From Sedimentibacter sp. (GTDB lineage Bacteria > Bacillota > Clostridia > Tissierellales > Sedimentibacteraceae), in the NCBI GenBank assembly GCA_029256005.1, contig JAQSYS010000001.1, positions 1 through 33,144 on the forward strand: DNA of 33,144 nucleotides. Reading direction: 5' to 3'. Both the position numbers and the translations under genes were made by a program. Of this stretch, positions 7,542 through 15,932 are shown piece after piece. Each line of letters starts with the position of its first letter. Positions within the stretch are counted from its first letter, which is position 1. The notes below the pieces were generated by a model. The model searched no databases, was not told the DNA's origin, and worked only from the letters and a program-made list of their open reading frames with translations.

Positions 7542-7851
7542 CTATTACTTTTCTTACTTCTGTTGGTCGCTCAATTGCGCCCTCTTGGTTCTCTCCGATG
7601 ACTCGGATGAATCCGCTATCAATTATTGAGCTGTTATACTCTAATTGATAGCTATATTTTCCTTCTTCTATCGCTCCAAATTCCTCTTTAACCTCAATAA
7701 ATCGAGCCGTTATTTTGGTCGGGATAATGGTAAATGATAATTCCTTATTAGATGATTCCTTTATTAACTTCAATGTGACCTCCCCCACTATTGTATATGG
7801 TGCGACATTGAAGAACAAGGAATTTGTAAGGAGTTTTTTATCTATAATCAT
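7525..7851 (-). CDS. small beta-rich protein preceding portal
   Basis: The product is 108 aa, mostly predicted strands (YTIVGEVTLKLIKE, LSFTIIPTKITARFIEVKEE, GKYSYQLEYNSSIIDSGFIRVI), compatible with an immunoglobulin-like or jelly-roll decoration or joining protein. No family was recognised. It is the first gene of the portal unit, with a late start element 13 bases before its ATG and a terminator just beyond. It overlaps the portal start by 17 bases, so it may set portal translation. Confidence 0.65.
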   Translation of the reverse strand: MIIDKKLLTNSLFFNVAPYTIVGEVTLKLIKESSNKELSFTIIPTKITARFIEVKEEFGAIEEGKYSYQLEYNSSIIDSGFIRVIGENQEGAIERPTEVRKVIDGRKK

Positions 7852-7864
7852 CTCTTCTTTTGAA

Positions 7865-7875
7865 ATAAATATTGG
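7865..7875 (-). promoter_or_regulatory. late start element, copy 2 (portal unit)
   Basis: An exact CCAATATTTAT on the minus strand, 13 bases before the ATG at 7851. It lies six bases after the T-tract of the terminator that closes the tail-tube unit. The preceding bases ATTGAG are shared with copy 5. Confidence 0.8.
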
Positions 7876-7881
7876 CTCAAT

Positions 7882-7906
7882 AAAAAAGGGGCTAGAAAAA
7901 GCCCCT
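7882..7906 (-). terminator. terminator after tail-tube gene
   Basis: The stem AGGGGCT (7887-7893) / AGCCCCT (7900-7906) has a six-base loop. Minus-strand transcripts then read six T residues. It is followed at once by late start element copy 2, a terminator-then-promoter arrangement. Confidence 0.85.
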
Positions 7907-7948
7907 CCGAATAATTAAGTAATGAAAATTTTAAAATCTAATTTGGGA

Positions 7949-8473
7949 TTAGATTAATGTTGCTAAGATTGTTTTATCTAGCAACGGAATGGGACCGTAA
8001 GTTTCCCCACTGAACGATAATGTTCTGTTTAAATCCGTTGCTGATATTGTACCAACTGATTCTTTCAGCTGAATTGTCCCATCCAACCCTGAAATAACTA
8101 GCTCTGAATTAGCTAATTCTACAATAATTACAACTGGTTGACCTAGCAAATTTTTCGCTAGTTCATTCGCTTCTGCCGAATATCCTGTAACAGATGTTGA
8201 GTAGGAAAAATTACCAGTAATAACTCCATTGTCTGAAACTGACAACGTATCAGAAATACTATTTTGCTTAGTCTCGAAACCCATGTGAACGAATTTCTTT
8301 GATGTCTGTAAACCTACTTCGCTCACTTTGCCTGCCGTTATTGAGTAGACAGACGTTGAGCCTTCGATATTTTTTAAGTCTGAGTACGCTATCATATAAA
8401 TGTTTTTTGTACCACCTATAAGCTTCTCTCCGCATTGACGGACGTACCCAATCAAACTTGAACCACATGCCAT
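7949..8473 (-). CDS. major tail tube protein (probable)
   Basis: The product is 174 aa. It begins MACGSSLIGYVRQCGEKLIG, with GGTKNIYMIAYSDL next; Bacteroidota phage tail-tube proteins begin in a similar way. The rest is strand-rich with small and serine/threonine residues (VSVSDNG, GNFSYSTSVTGYS, LVISGLDGTIQLKES), as expected for a tube subunit. It follows the capsid gene after a hairpin, matching a gene needed in high copy number. It has no late start element and depends on read-through from the scaffold/capsid unit. Confidence 0.6.
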   Translation of the reverse strand: MACGSSLIGYVRQCGEKLIGGTKNIYMIAYSDLKNIEGSTSVYSITAGKVSEVGLQTSKKFVHMGFETKQNSISDTLSVSDNGVITGNFSYSTSVTGYSAEANELAKNLLGQPVVIIVELANSELVISGLDGTIQLKESVGTISATDLNRTLSFSGETYGPIPLLDKTILATLI

Positions 8474-8491
8474 ATTTTAATATTTTTATAT

Positions 8492-8522
8492 AAAAAAGGA
8501 TGGTGTTGTTATTGCACCACCC
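8492..8522 (-). terminator. hairpin between capsid and tail-tube genes
   Basis: Read on the minus strand, GGGTGGTG and CACCATCC pair over eight positions with one G-U, around a nine-base loop. A six-T run follows. It lies 24 bases after the capsid stop. As no promoter element precedes the tail-tube gene, it is probably a partial terminator that lowers downstream expression, or a processing hairpin. Confidence 0.7.
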
Positions 8523-8545
8523 TTATATTTCAATTTTTAAGTAGC

Positions 8546-9445
8546 TTATGCTACGTCTAAAACTCCGATTTCTTGTTTGTAAATCGCTGTTGCACCTAGT
8601 GAAAAACGAGCTTGTACTTTTACTTCATCGTCATCTTTCGAATACCAATGTTCAAGCTCTGTAGATTTTAAATCTCCACCTGTTTGTAAGTTTCTCGCTC
8701 TTGAATAGACAACTTTATTAGTTCCGTTCAAACCATTAGCGATTTGGAAAATAGCAGTGGTACCGAACAATGTATTATCATCAGTAGCTTGGTAAATATT
8801 TTTACCTGCCAATACAGCTTTATATTTATCATAAACTTCTTTACCTAAAAAGATTCTGAAATCGTCTTGGTCTCTTACTTCAATAGGCATAGCTAAGTAC
8901 GCATTTTGCAATTTTGCAACAATATCAGCACCAGTAATAGTCGATAAATCAAAAGTTCCCGTAGAAATTTGCTTTAAAAATCCATCGATAAATTTCATGT
9001 TACCTGTTTTGGTTTTATCGCCAAGCCATACCAGACGCTCTATTTCAGCTTGGTTTTTGCTAGCAACATCGTCACCGATATGTTCGATAAATAAAGCATC
9101 ATCAAAACCATTTTCACCACGTTGTTTAGCTTTCAAATCTTCAACTGCATAAGTCTTAACTAATGTGCGAGCGCACAAAGGGAATTTCATTGCAATTGGT
9201 TGAACGACCAATACGTTTTGCGCTAATGCCACGCTACCTAATTCAGACAATTTACATGCTGAACCGTCTTGCCAAACTACATCAGTCTCTAATAATTGAA
9301 TAGCTTGATTACCCATTGCGGTTGGGTCAAATGAACCTTGGTTTGTTAAAAATTCAATTGTTTTTCCACCTAAAATGGATTTAAGCATAAACTTTCTTGA
9401 CTGTTCGGAAGTATATGCAGGTAAATTAGTTACGTTATAACTCAT
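8546..9445 (-). CDS. major capsid protein, HK97-like fold expected
   Basis: The product is 299 aa. Its position after protease and scaffold, its length and its content fit a Bacteroidota siphovirus capsid protein: N-terminal SEQSRKFMLKSILGGKTIEF, the ALAQNVLVVQPIAMKFPLCARTL-type region (read in two parts, QNVLVVQPIA and MKFPLCARTL), AEIERLVWLGD, and the strand-rich C-terminus ending KVQARFSLGATAIYKQEIGV. No direct fold motif can be proved by eye. Its leader holds CCAATTTT 22 bases before the ATG, possibly a decayed copy of the late start element. It starts 25 bases after the scaffold stop. Confidence 0.75.
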   Translation of the reverse strand: MSYNVTNLPAYTSEQSRKFMLKSILGGKTIEFLTNQGSFDPTAMGNQAIQLLETDVVWQDGSACKLSELGSVALAQNVLVVQPIAMKFPLCARTLVKTYAVEDLKAKQRGENGFDDALFIEHIGDDVASKNQAEIERLVWLGDKTKTGNMKFIDGFLKQISTGTFDLSTITGADIVAKLQNAYLAMPIEVRDQDDFRIFLGKEVYDKYKAVLAGKNIYQATDDNTLFGTTAIFQIANGLNGTNKVVYSRARNLQTGGDLKSTELEHWYSKDDDEVKVQARFSLGATAIYKQEIGVLDVA

Positions 9446-9470
9446 TATAATTTTTATATTTTAAAATTGG

Positions 9471-10079
9471 TTAGGCTAACTTTTTTGCAAGACTTGCCCA
9501 TTTATCTTCTTTTACGTCTTCTGCAACCGTATTTTGCTTTGAAAAAGATGCAGGCGTATTTTTTAGGATGGTTTTAAATTCCTCGATTTTGGTATCGATT
9601 TCTTTAGAAAATTCCCCTTTTAATTCTTTGATTGTAGCTTTTAAAGCTTCGATTTCAGCTTTCAAAACATCGACTTCGTTATTATCATCTGTTGGTTCTT
9701 CGGCTAAGTCTTCTTTTTCCTTATCTTCCTCAACACCGTCAATAATCAAATCAATTGCTTCTTCTTCTTTTGATTCTTCAGCATCAACTTTTTCTTCTTC
9801 GTCTTCAGCTTTTAATTCTACTTCAGTCTCTTCATTAGCTACTGTTAACACTTCAGATATTTTACCATCATTAACGATAAAACTATCGCCATTCGGCAAT
9901 TCAACTGTACCGTTCGGGGCTAATTCACTACCTGTTGATGTGCTAACATATACTTCTGCACCGACTGAATTGGACGTATATTCGTATACTGTTTCACCCA
10001 CCGTTGAACTTTTGAAAATGAATTTTGAAACTAAATCGTTAAATTTTTGCTCTAATGCTCTAAATGATTTTATATTCAT
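9471..10079 (-). CDS. capsid scaffold protein (probable)
   Basis: The product is 202 aa from the ATG at 10079 (MNIKSFRALEQKFNDL); an upstream TTG at 10097 lies in the late start element and is rejected. Residues 90-140 are extremely acidic (EDEEEKVDAEESKEEEAIDL), followed by a coiled coil (VLKAEIEALKATIKELKGEF) and a basic end (WASLAKKLA). An acidic coiled coil between protease and capsid genes is the normal picture of a scaffold that is removed during maturation. The N-terminal 80 residues look like a separate small beta domain. Confidence 0.75.
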   Translation of the reverse strand: MNIKSFRALEQKFNDLVSKFIFKSSTVGETVYEYTSNSVGAEVYVSTSTGSELAPNGTVELPNGDSFIVNDGKISEVLTVANEETEVELKAEDEEEKVDAEESKEEEAIDLIIDGVEEDKEKEDLAEEPTDDNNEVDVLKAEIEALKATIKELKGEFSKEIDTKIEEFKTILKNTPASFSKQNTVAEDVKEDKWASLAKKLA

Positions 10080-10096
10080 TTTTGTCTTTCTTTCCA

Positions 10097-10107
10097 ATAA
10101 ATATTGG
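10097..10107 (-). promoter_or_regulatory. late start element, copy 3 (scaffold-capsid unit)
   Basis: An exact CCAATATTTAT, 17 bases before the scaffold ATG. Like copies 1 and 8 it extends to the 14-bp inverted repeat ending TATTGG (10094-10107). It lies 13 bases past the protease stop. Confidence 0.75.
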
Positions 10108-10120
10108 GCGGTTGTTTTTC

Positions 10121-10723
10121 CTATTTTAGAGACTTTAAAGCCTTATCTATTTCTTGTTCAAGTGTGATTTGGGAGTTAAAATTTTGTGTTAATTGGTTGA
10201 TAAAATAGCCCTCAACTGAGAATCCTGTGTATGTTCCGTCTTTGATGAATTTCCAAAGTTTTTGGGAACCTGTATCGGCCTTATCAAGTTGTACACCGAC
10301 TATCCAAGTGCCGTCAATTGCTTCAATTCCGTTCGGAGCATTCAACCCCAAAAATGAATCTACAATATAACTTTGCCACACATGTGCATTAACAAAAGTG
10401 TCCGAATGTTGAAGGTTGATAGAATGCTGATAGCCCGAATAAAAATAGTTTTGTGCAATTGTGCGAATGGTGTCCTTTGAGAAAAACACATCATATTCTT
10501 CTTTGGTGGCTCCATCAAAACGTGGTATTATTTTATCAGGTATCATTGCCACTCCTATTAATTCCATCCTATCCTCATTAGCAACGGCAAAGGTTTCTTT
10601 CTTTTCTTGCTTTGAGAATGCTAAAAATGAACTCTCAACAGCAGGGGAATCAACAATTGAAATCACGTTTACGTCCATACCTATATCGGGATTTACTTTT
10701 AGCTCATAAAGTTTTCTATCCAT
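10121..10723 (-). CDS. prohead protease, XkdF-type (peptidase S78-2)
   Basis: The product is 200 aa. It matches XkdF-type capsid proteases: ISIVDSPAVESSFLAFSKQE at the start, GVAMIPDKIIPR, YDVFFSKDTIRTIAQNYF, the NLQHSD segment with the candidate catalytic histidine, ESWIVD-like QSYIVDSFLG, TWIVGVQLD, and GTYTGFSVEGYF with the candidate catalytic serine. It cleaves scaffold and capsid N-termini during head maturation. It stands alone as a one-gene unit with a late start element on each side. Confidence 0.8.
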   Translation of the reverse strand: MDRKLYELKVNPDIGMDVNVISIVDSPAVESSFLAFSKQEKKETFAVANEDRMELIGVAMIPDKIIPRFDGATKEEYDVFFSKDTIRTIAQNYFYSGYQHSINLQHSDTFVNAHVWQSYIVDSFLGLNAPNGIEAIDGTWIVGVQLDKADTGSQKLWKFIKDGTYTGFSVEGYFINQLTQNFNSQITLEQEIDKALKSLK

Positions 10724-10734
10724 ATTTTTTTTAA

Positions 10735-10745
10735 ATAAATATTGG
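10735..10745 (-). promoter_or_regulatory. late start element, copy 4 (protease)
   Basis: An exact CCAATATTTAT, 11 bases before the protease ATG. It lies directly downstream of the hairpin that ends the tape-measure gene. Confidence 0.8.
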
Positions 10746-10751
10746 ATGTAG

Positions 10752-10778
10752 AATAAAAAACCCCTCGGTTATGATGGG
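10752..10778 (-). terminator. imperfect terminator after tape-measure gene
   Basis: On the minus strand CCCATC and GAGGGG pair with one internal defect around a six-base loop, followed by a six-T run. The sequence resembles the perfect hairpin at 4051-4074 (same loop sequence ATAAC), as if degraded from it. Confidence 0.5.
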
Positions 10779-10785
10779 CTAAAAA

Positions 10786-13515
10786 TCAATAGCTCGATGT
10801 TCTTTTTATAAATTGGTTTTTTTGTTCGTTTGTCTCAATATCAGAATTAGTAATATAAGCTTTGACAACTTGATTTTCGTTGCTTTGGGTGATTACATCG
10901 CTCAGTTTATCTGTACCGTTTTCAGCCGTTTTTAGAACTGTTGAATTAATCACCGGTGCGCTGAATGATGGTGCGTCTGCTCCTGCTCCACCTGAGCCAT
11001 TATCATTAGGCACTTTGACTGATATTATTTTTTTAACAGTATTCAAGCCTGATAATATGACCGATGCCATTGCAGGAATATTTGCAGGAAATGGAACGGT
11101 ATCTAATACTTTTGCGCCTGCTGAATAAGAACTAATCAAAGAACTTGAAATTGCTAAAGTTTTACCTAATGCTGTGCTTTCCCCTAGTAATTGACTTGCT
11201 TGTTCCGTTGCATCTCCGATTGCTCCTAGTTTTTCAAGTTTTGCTTTTTTCTCTTCTTCGTCGATTTTTTTCTTTGCTTTTACGTTTGCCTTTTCAACTT
11301 TCAAAATGTTGTCATTGTGCTTTTTTGTAGCATCTTCAATTTCCTTATTATTTGCGTCAATAGCACCCAATTTTGCATTCAATTCAGCCTGCACATTAGT
11401 TATTTCATTCGCATTAATTGCAGGGTCTAACATTAACTCTTTTAACCTCGCTTGACCTTCTTCGTATAACCTTTGGATTTCGGAATTTTCAAGATTTTTA
11501 GACTCCGTTGTTATAAGCAGTAAAGTATCTTCGTAATCTTTTGTAGCTTGTAACTGAGCATCTAACTTTTGTTTTTGGATTTTAAAGCTATCATCTTCGT
11601 TTATCTCATTTGTGGTTGAAGAGGAATTTAAATCCTTTTCCGCTTCCTTTTGGGAAATGGCTAATTGCTTCAATTGGGATAAGTACAATAATTGATTATT
11701 CAGCCTTACATCTAAATCAGCTTTTTGTTCTGTTGTCGCATTTTCTTTTTGCCTATTATAACCTTCGATGGTCTCTAAGTACTCACGGCTGAAATCATCA
11801 AGGAATTGACGACTATTGCCCTTTATATAGTTAAAATATTCATCATCATATTTCTTGTTGATAATATTACGTTCTATTCTTTCGGATTGTTCGAGCTTAC
11901 TAATATCTTGATTTAGCTTTCTCGCTACTGCAATCTGTTCTTTGTATTTGTCAGATAGATTTTTTAAATCTGTCTGTCTTGAATTGTGGTTGGAAGCATA
12001 AGTGATTTTTTCAGCTTCTTTAAGATAGCCTTTAAGTTGATTAAGTAATGTATCATATTCTTGCTTTGCCTTATCTTCTCGCTCTTTAGCAAGGTCACTT
12101 ATACGCTTTCGTTCTGAAAGTATTAATACATTGCGCTCCGTATTGAGTTCAATGAGTTGCTTTTGCTCTTCGTCATTCAGCTTCTTATTGACTTTAGCCG
12201 TTTCAATTAAAGATTGACGTTTTAAGGAGTTTTGTCTTAAACTTAATTCATAGATTTCTTTTTCTTTATTTCCTTGCGCTTGGAGCATCTCGATTTGACT
12301 TGCAATTCCTGTTGTAATACCTTCATTCAACTTTTTCAATCGCTCTAACTGCCTTTCAGCTTCCGAGGTAATACCGATAAAATCCGTCACTTTCTCAATG
12401 ATTTTGCCCACAAATTCCGCTACATCTTTAAGCCCTGGGACAAGATTAAAAACAACTTTTTTAAGCTTGTCAAAATTGGCGATTAGGTAAGTCAACCCAG
12501 CAATTAAAATCCCTATCCCCACGGCTTTAAAGGCGGTACCAAAGGCTGTTGTTGCTGTTGTTGCCCCCTGTGTTGCAGATGTTAATGTACCCGTTGCATC
12601 GCTTGCCGTCTCTGTTGCATCAGCTATATTATTTATTGTATCGGTTGCTTCTTTTGCTTGTTTGAAGGAAGTTATTAAAGTTGTCCATTGTTTGCGGAAT
12701 TGGTTCAAAGACTGCAACCCCTGCATTATAGATTGCAATTGCATAAGCTTTGCAATATTCTCTTCCGCTCCCTTGCTCTCGATTCCCATTAATTGCAATG
12801 CTCCTGTGACACCACCAAGCACCCCAGTAAGGTTTTCACCTGCTTCAACGAATTTGCCCCATTTATCGGCTGATAGCGAATCAACGGCCATATCAACATT
12901 GATGACATGTTGCTTCAATTCAGCAACTTTGTTCAGAATATTGTTAAACTCCTCGGTACCCGTTTGCCCTGCCTGAGCCATAGCATATAAACGGTCTTCA
13001 AGCAATCCTATAGTCTGATTAGTGTCAACAAATCCATTCTCTAAAGCGTCAATTTGGAGTGTTAAATCTTTGGCTTCATTAGCTAATTGCTGTAATCGCA
13101 AAGGGTCTTTTGAACTTCTCTGCTCGTCACGGAGCTTTGATAATAAGTCATCCATTTCGTCCAATGAGAGGATAGTATTTTTTAACTCTTTATTATCCGT
13201 TTGGGGTTTGATTTTGTTCTTGTTAACATCGTCAATGCTTTCATTTAAATCTTCAACGACCTTACCAATATTTTGAATTTCGTCAACTTTGGAAGAGGGT
13301 TGAATAATTATCTCATTTAGGTCTTTGATTGCTTTTGTAGTTTGGTCAATCTCCATATTGACTTGTGCAAGTGCATCGCCACTGACTTTTAATTTAACCT
13401 CTTCCAACGCATCAAGCTTCTTTTCAAGTTCTTGAATTTTTTTCTCTGCTGATTCAACATCAATTTGGACACCAAGTAATATTTCTTCTTTATTGTTACT
13501 GCCTTTAATAGCCAT
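10786..13515 (-). CDS. tail tape-measure protein
   Basis: The product is 909 aa, the second longest in the window. It is almost entirely helical coiled coil (residues 15-220 and 385-790), with a central hydrophobic segment (FGTAFKAVGIGILIAGLTYL) and AGENLTGVLGGVTGALQLMG, both typical of tape measures. A second hydrophobic patch near residue 815 (AKVLDTVPFPANIPAMASVI) is also common. It sets tail length and helps DNA ejection. It ends in TGA, the only clear TGA stop among the larger genes. It is a one-gene unit with its own late start element. Confidence 0.9.
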   Translation of the reverse strand: MAIKGSNNKEEILLGVQIDVESAEKKIQELEKKLDALEEVKLKVSGDALAQVNMEIDQTTKAIKDLNEIIIQPSSKVDEIQNIGKVVEDLNESIDDVNKNKIKPQTDNKELKNTILSLDEMDDLLSKLRDEQRSSKDPLRLQQLANEAKDLTLQIDALENGFVDTNQTIGLLEDRLYAMAQAGQTGTEEFNNILNKVAELKQHVINVDMAVDSLSADKWGKFVEAGENLTGVLGGVTGALQLMGIESKGAEENIAKLMQLQSIMQGLQSLNQFRKQWTTLITSFKQAKEATDTINNIADATETASDATGTLTSATQGATTATTAFGTAFKAVGIGILIAGLTYLIANFDKLKKVVFNLVPGLKDVAEFVGKIIEKVTDFIGITSEAERQLERLKKLNEGITTGIASQIEMLQAQGNKEKEIYELSLRQNSLKRQSLIETAKVNKKLNDEEQKQLIELNTERNVLILSERKRISDLAKEREDKAKQEYDTLLNQLKGYLKEAEKITYASNHNSRQTDLKNLSDKYKEQIAVARKLNQDISKLEQSERIERNIINKKYDDEYFNYIKGNSRQFLDDFSREYLETIEGYNRQKENATTEQKADLDVRLNNQLLYLSQLKQLAISQKEAEKDLNSSSTTNEINEDDSFKIQKQKLDAQLQATKDYEDTLLLITTESKNLENSEIQRLYEEGQARLKELMLDPAINANEITNVQAELNAKLGAIDANNKEIEDATKKHNDNILKVEKANVKAKKKIDEEEKKAKLEKLGAIGDATEQASQLLGESTALGKTLAISSSLISSYSAGAKVLDTVPFPANIPAMASVILSGLNTVKKIISVKVPNDNGSGGAGADAPSFSAPVINSTVLKTAENGTDKLSDVITQSNENQVVKAYITNSDIETNEQKNQFIKRTSSY

Positions 13516-13525
13516 AATTTTTTAG

Positions 13526-13536
13526 ATAAATATTGG
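13526..13536 (-). promoter_or_regulatory. late start element, copy 5 (tape measure)
   Basis: An exact CCAATATTTAT, 10 bases before the tape-measure ATG. With copy 2 it shares the longer string ATTGAGCCAATATTTAT. A strong terminator lies about 20 bases upstream. Confidence 0.8.
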
Positions 13537-13556
13537 CTCAATGGCAAAGGGTGGAA

Positions 13557-13585
13557 ACAAAAAAGGCTCCCCGATCAGGGGAGCC
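13557..13585 (-). terminator. strong terminator after tail-tip gene
   Basis: The stem GGCTCCCC/GGGGAGCC (13565-13585) is perfect over eight pairs with a five-base loop, and six T residues follow on the minus strand. It holds one of only two GATC sites seen in the window (13573-13576). Confidence 0.9.
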
Positions 13586-13640
13586 ATCATTATACATACT
13601 CTGGTAGATATATGTGGGTCTTTGTTTGAACAAATATATC

Positions 13641-15896
13641 TTATACAGTTATTTTTTGCAACTTACATTTTGACAACAGCGTGTTGTTATTGTAATTTAC
13701 CTCTAGAAGCTTAAAGTATGTATTACCGTCCTCATTCTCCACATAGATTGGCTTAGTAAAATCTAGTTGTTCAATATCTTCTTTCCTAAGGTATATTTCA
13801 ACTTCCAATACGGTCAAATTGTTATCCGTCAACTCCTTTATCCTATTGGTGTAGTATAGATAGAAGAGGGATTTTGATTTATTAATTGCGGTAAAATCAT
13901 ACGTCATCAAGTTGAATGGAATATCAAAAAGTAACATCCCTTCAAATACGTCGGACACATTCCATTTTAGCATACTACAGTAATTGTAATTCGGTCGATA
14001 GCCTATTAATGTATCACCATTTTTAATTTCGTAAGAAGGCGATACCGATTTTAGACCATTATTGTAGAGCATCCTAATGTTTGATTTAAAAGGCTTCTTT
14101 TCCCCCATCAATGAATCACTTTCGTAAAGTATTGGAAGATTTTTTAAATCCTTTGAATGACTCAAATTTTGAGTTGGTGAAAAAATCAATTCAACTGCAT
14201 TATCGTCTTCTGTTCCGTTTTCATTAATTACCGAATAGTCACCAAAGTTTGATTTGTATGTATTTTGATAATAACTATTCATCATATCGTTATCCTCTGT
14301 GAATTTGAATGAATAACTTTTTGGCAAATCAATATTGGTTTTGAATTTCGCTTTGCTCCACTCAATTTTATTGCTCCAGTCTTTCGCATTTGAGGAGTTT
14401 AAAGTGATAATGTCCTTATAAAAATCATTGTAGGTAGATAATATAAATCTATTGGGAATGTCTTTATCTTGGTATAAATAGAGATTGAACATTTGCATCA
14501 CTGACTTTAGAAAATCCACAATCTTAACATCCTTTGGAATGTAATTAAATACGTCAATTGTGTCATTGTAATCAACGCTTATTTCCGTTGTTGTATTTGG
14601 TTTCCCTACTTGTATAGCGATGTTATCAAATTCAATTCCCGTCTCATTTTTTGAATTGGCAGCGGTCTGGTCCTCCCGAAAAAATACAAATGCAAATTCC
14701 CCTTGTAAGTTATCCACTTGCAAATCAAATTCCATATTAAATTCCTGACTTACATTAATATCCGTTTTCTGCACCTTTGTATAATGCTTCAATTGCCCCT
14801 GCTCTAGCTTGTTCGCTCCTGCTACATCGGCAAGTCCTACCATCCAAGTACCTATTGTACCCTTTGGCATCACTAAGCGAAAACGCAAACGCAATGTACA
14901 ATTCACATACTTATCGTTTGGTCTTAAAGTAGGCATAGACAATTGTGTTACTCCGCCCCCTCCGCTAGATTCCCAAAGCTTGAAATTTGTCTTTGTTCCA
15001 ACTGTCCAAAAATCATCAACAGACGAATTAAATTGATTTGCCACTCCATTGATAGTTTGCAAGGTTCCATTATCACCTACCTGCCCAGGATTGAACATTA
15101 ATATCTTAGTCACTAGACCTTCTTCAATACGAGTAAAGTTTTCAAAGTTATTTGGGATGAATACGTTATTAATAATGCCATCAATTTTTGACAAATCGAC
15201 CGCGTTATTGTTTAATAACGTGTTATCTTGTTTTCTTTGAGTGTAAATTTGCTTTGTTTCGTCAAATCGAAACCCCTTAAAGATTGCGTTGAAATAGGAT
15301 TTCAGATAGAATGCAGGTCGTAAATTGTTTATATCGTAGTTATTATCATATTGGTCATAATTACCTGTACGATAATCGACACCGTAATCGAGCATTGGGA
15401 ATAAATAAGATGATGTTGAACTTATCCAAGTTGGAGTAATGTAAGTGTAATTAAATTGCACGGTCTCCGATAAGCTATCAAGTTCATGTAAGTAACGGTC
15501 TTTGATATTACCCATGAAGCTAACGACCTCCCCTGTTATCACTGCATTGTATTCGGTTTTATTGAAATCAACAATTTGCAATTTGCCTTTTAACAATTGA
15601 GTACTATCTTCATAAAGTTGGCAATTAACCAATTGGTTAGGGGTATAGTTATGCCCTAATTGTTGGTGATACATTGGGGATGAAAATGTAGAAATATCAA
15701 ATAGATTACCAAGCGCAATATTGTTATTTTTTGTACGTAATAACTTTATATCATATGTAATGGTATCATTACGCTTTGTTATATCTTGAAGGTTTTCAAC
15801 AGCAAAAACAGTTGAAGTGTCGAACGTATCAATATCAAGTTCAAAGACTTCATTATTGCCGTCCGACATTATGAATAGATTGTATTTTTTGACCAT
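13641..15896 (-). CDS. tail-tip / baseplate protein
   Basis: The product is 751 aa. The N-terminus (FELDIDTFDTSTVFAVENLQ, ITKRNDTITYDIKLLRTKNN) resembles the distal-tail domain of Bacteroidota phage minor tail proteins. The middle contains a lectin-like jelly-roll segment (residues 300-430, GTIGTWMVGLADVAG, EFAFVFFRED, GIEFDNIAIQVG). The C-terminal part (PKDVKIVDFLKSVMQMFNLY to KCKLQKITV) resembles tail-associated baseplate hub sequence. Position next to the tape measure supports a tail-tip hub. It is a one-gene unit, with a late start element and a terminator on either side. Confidence 0.7.
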   Translation of the reverse strand: MVKKYNLFIMSDGNNEVFELDIDTFDTSTVFAVENLQDITKRNDTITYDIKLLRTKNNNIALGNLFDISTFSSPMYHQQLGHNYTPNQLVNCQLYEDSTQLLKGKLQIVDFNKTEYNAVITGEVVSFMGNIKDRYLHELDSLSETVQFNYTYITPTWISSTSSYLFPMLDYGVDYRTGNYDQYDNNYDINNLRPAFYLKSYFNAIFKGFRFDETKQIYTQRKQDNTLLNNNAVDLSKIDGIINNVFIPNNFENFTRIEEGLVTKILMFNPGQVGDNGTLQTINGVANQFNSSVDDFWTVGTKTNFKLWESSGGGGVTQLSMPTLRPNDKYVNCTLRLRFRLVMPKGTIGTWMVGLADVAGANKLEQGQLKHYTKVQKTDINVSQEFNMEFDLQVDNLQGEFAFVFFREDQTAANSKNETGIEFDNIAIQVGKPNTTTEISVDYNDTIDVFNYIPKDVKIVDFLKSVMQMFNLYLYQDKDIPNRFILSTYNDFYKDIITLNSSNAKDWSNKIEWSKAKFKTNIDLPKSYSFKFTEDNDMMNSYYQNTYKSNFGDYSVINENGTEDDNAVELIFSPTQNLSHSKDLKNLPILYESDSLMGEKKPFKSNIRMLYNNGLKSVSPSYEIKNGDTLIGYRPNYNYCSMLKWNVSDVFEGMLLFDIPFNLMTYDFTAINKSKSLFYLYYTNRIKELTDNNLTVLEVEIYLRKEDIEQLDFTKPIYVENEDGNTYFKLLEVNYNNNTLLSKCKLQKITV

Positions 15897-15904
15897 CTTT
15901 TACC

Positions 15905-15915
15905 ATAAATATTGG
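15905..15915 (-). promoter_or_regulatory. late start element, copy 6 (tail tip)
   Basis: An exact CCAATATTTAT, eight bases before the ATG at 15896. It lies 17 bases past the stop of the 15933-16706 membrane-protein gene. Confidence 0.75.
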
Positions 15916-15932
15916 CAGAACAGTATATAAAC

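Noticed and set aside
9568..10167. 199-codon plus-strand frame across the scaffold gene
   Set aside because: It is the antisense of the acidic, low-complexity scaffold (runs of Ser from GAA/GAT codons) and lacks any domain. The minus-strand frame fits its neighbours.
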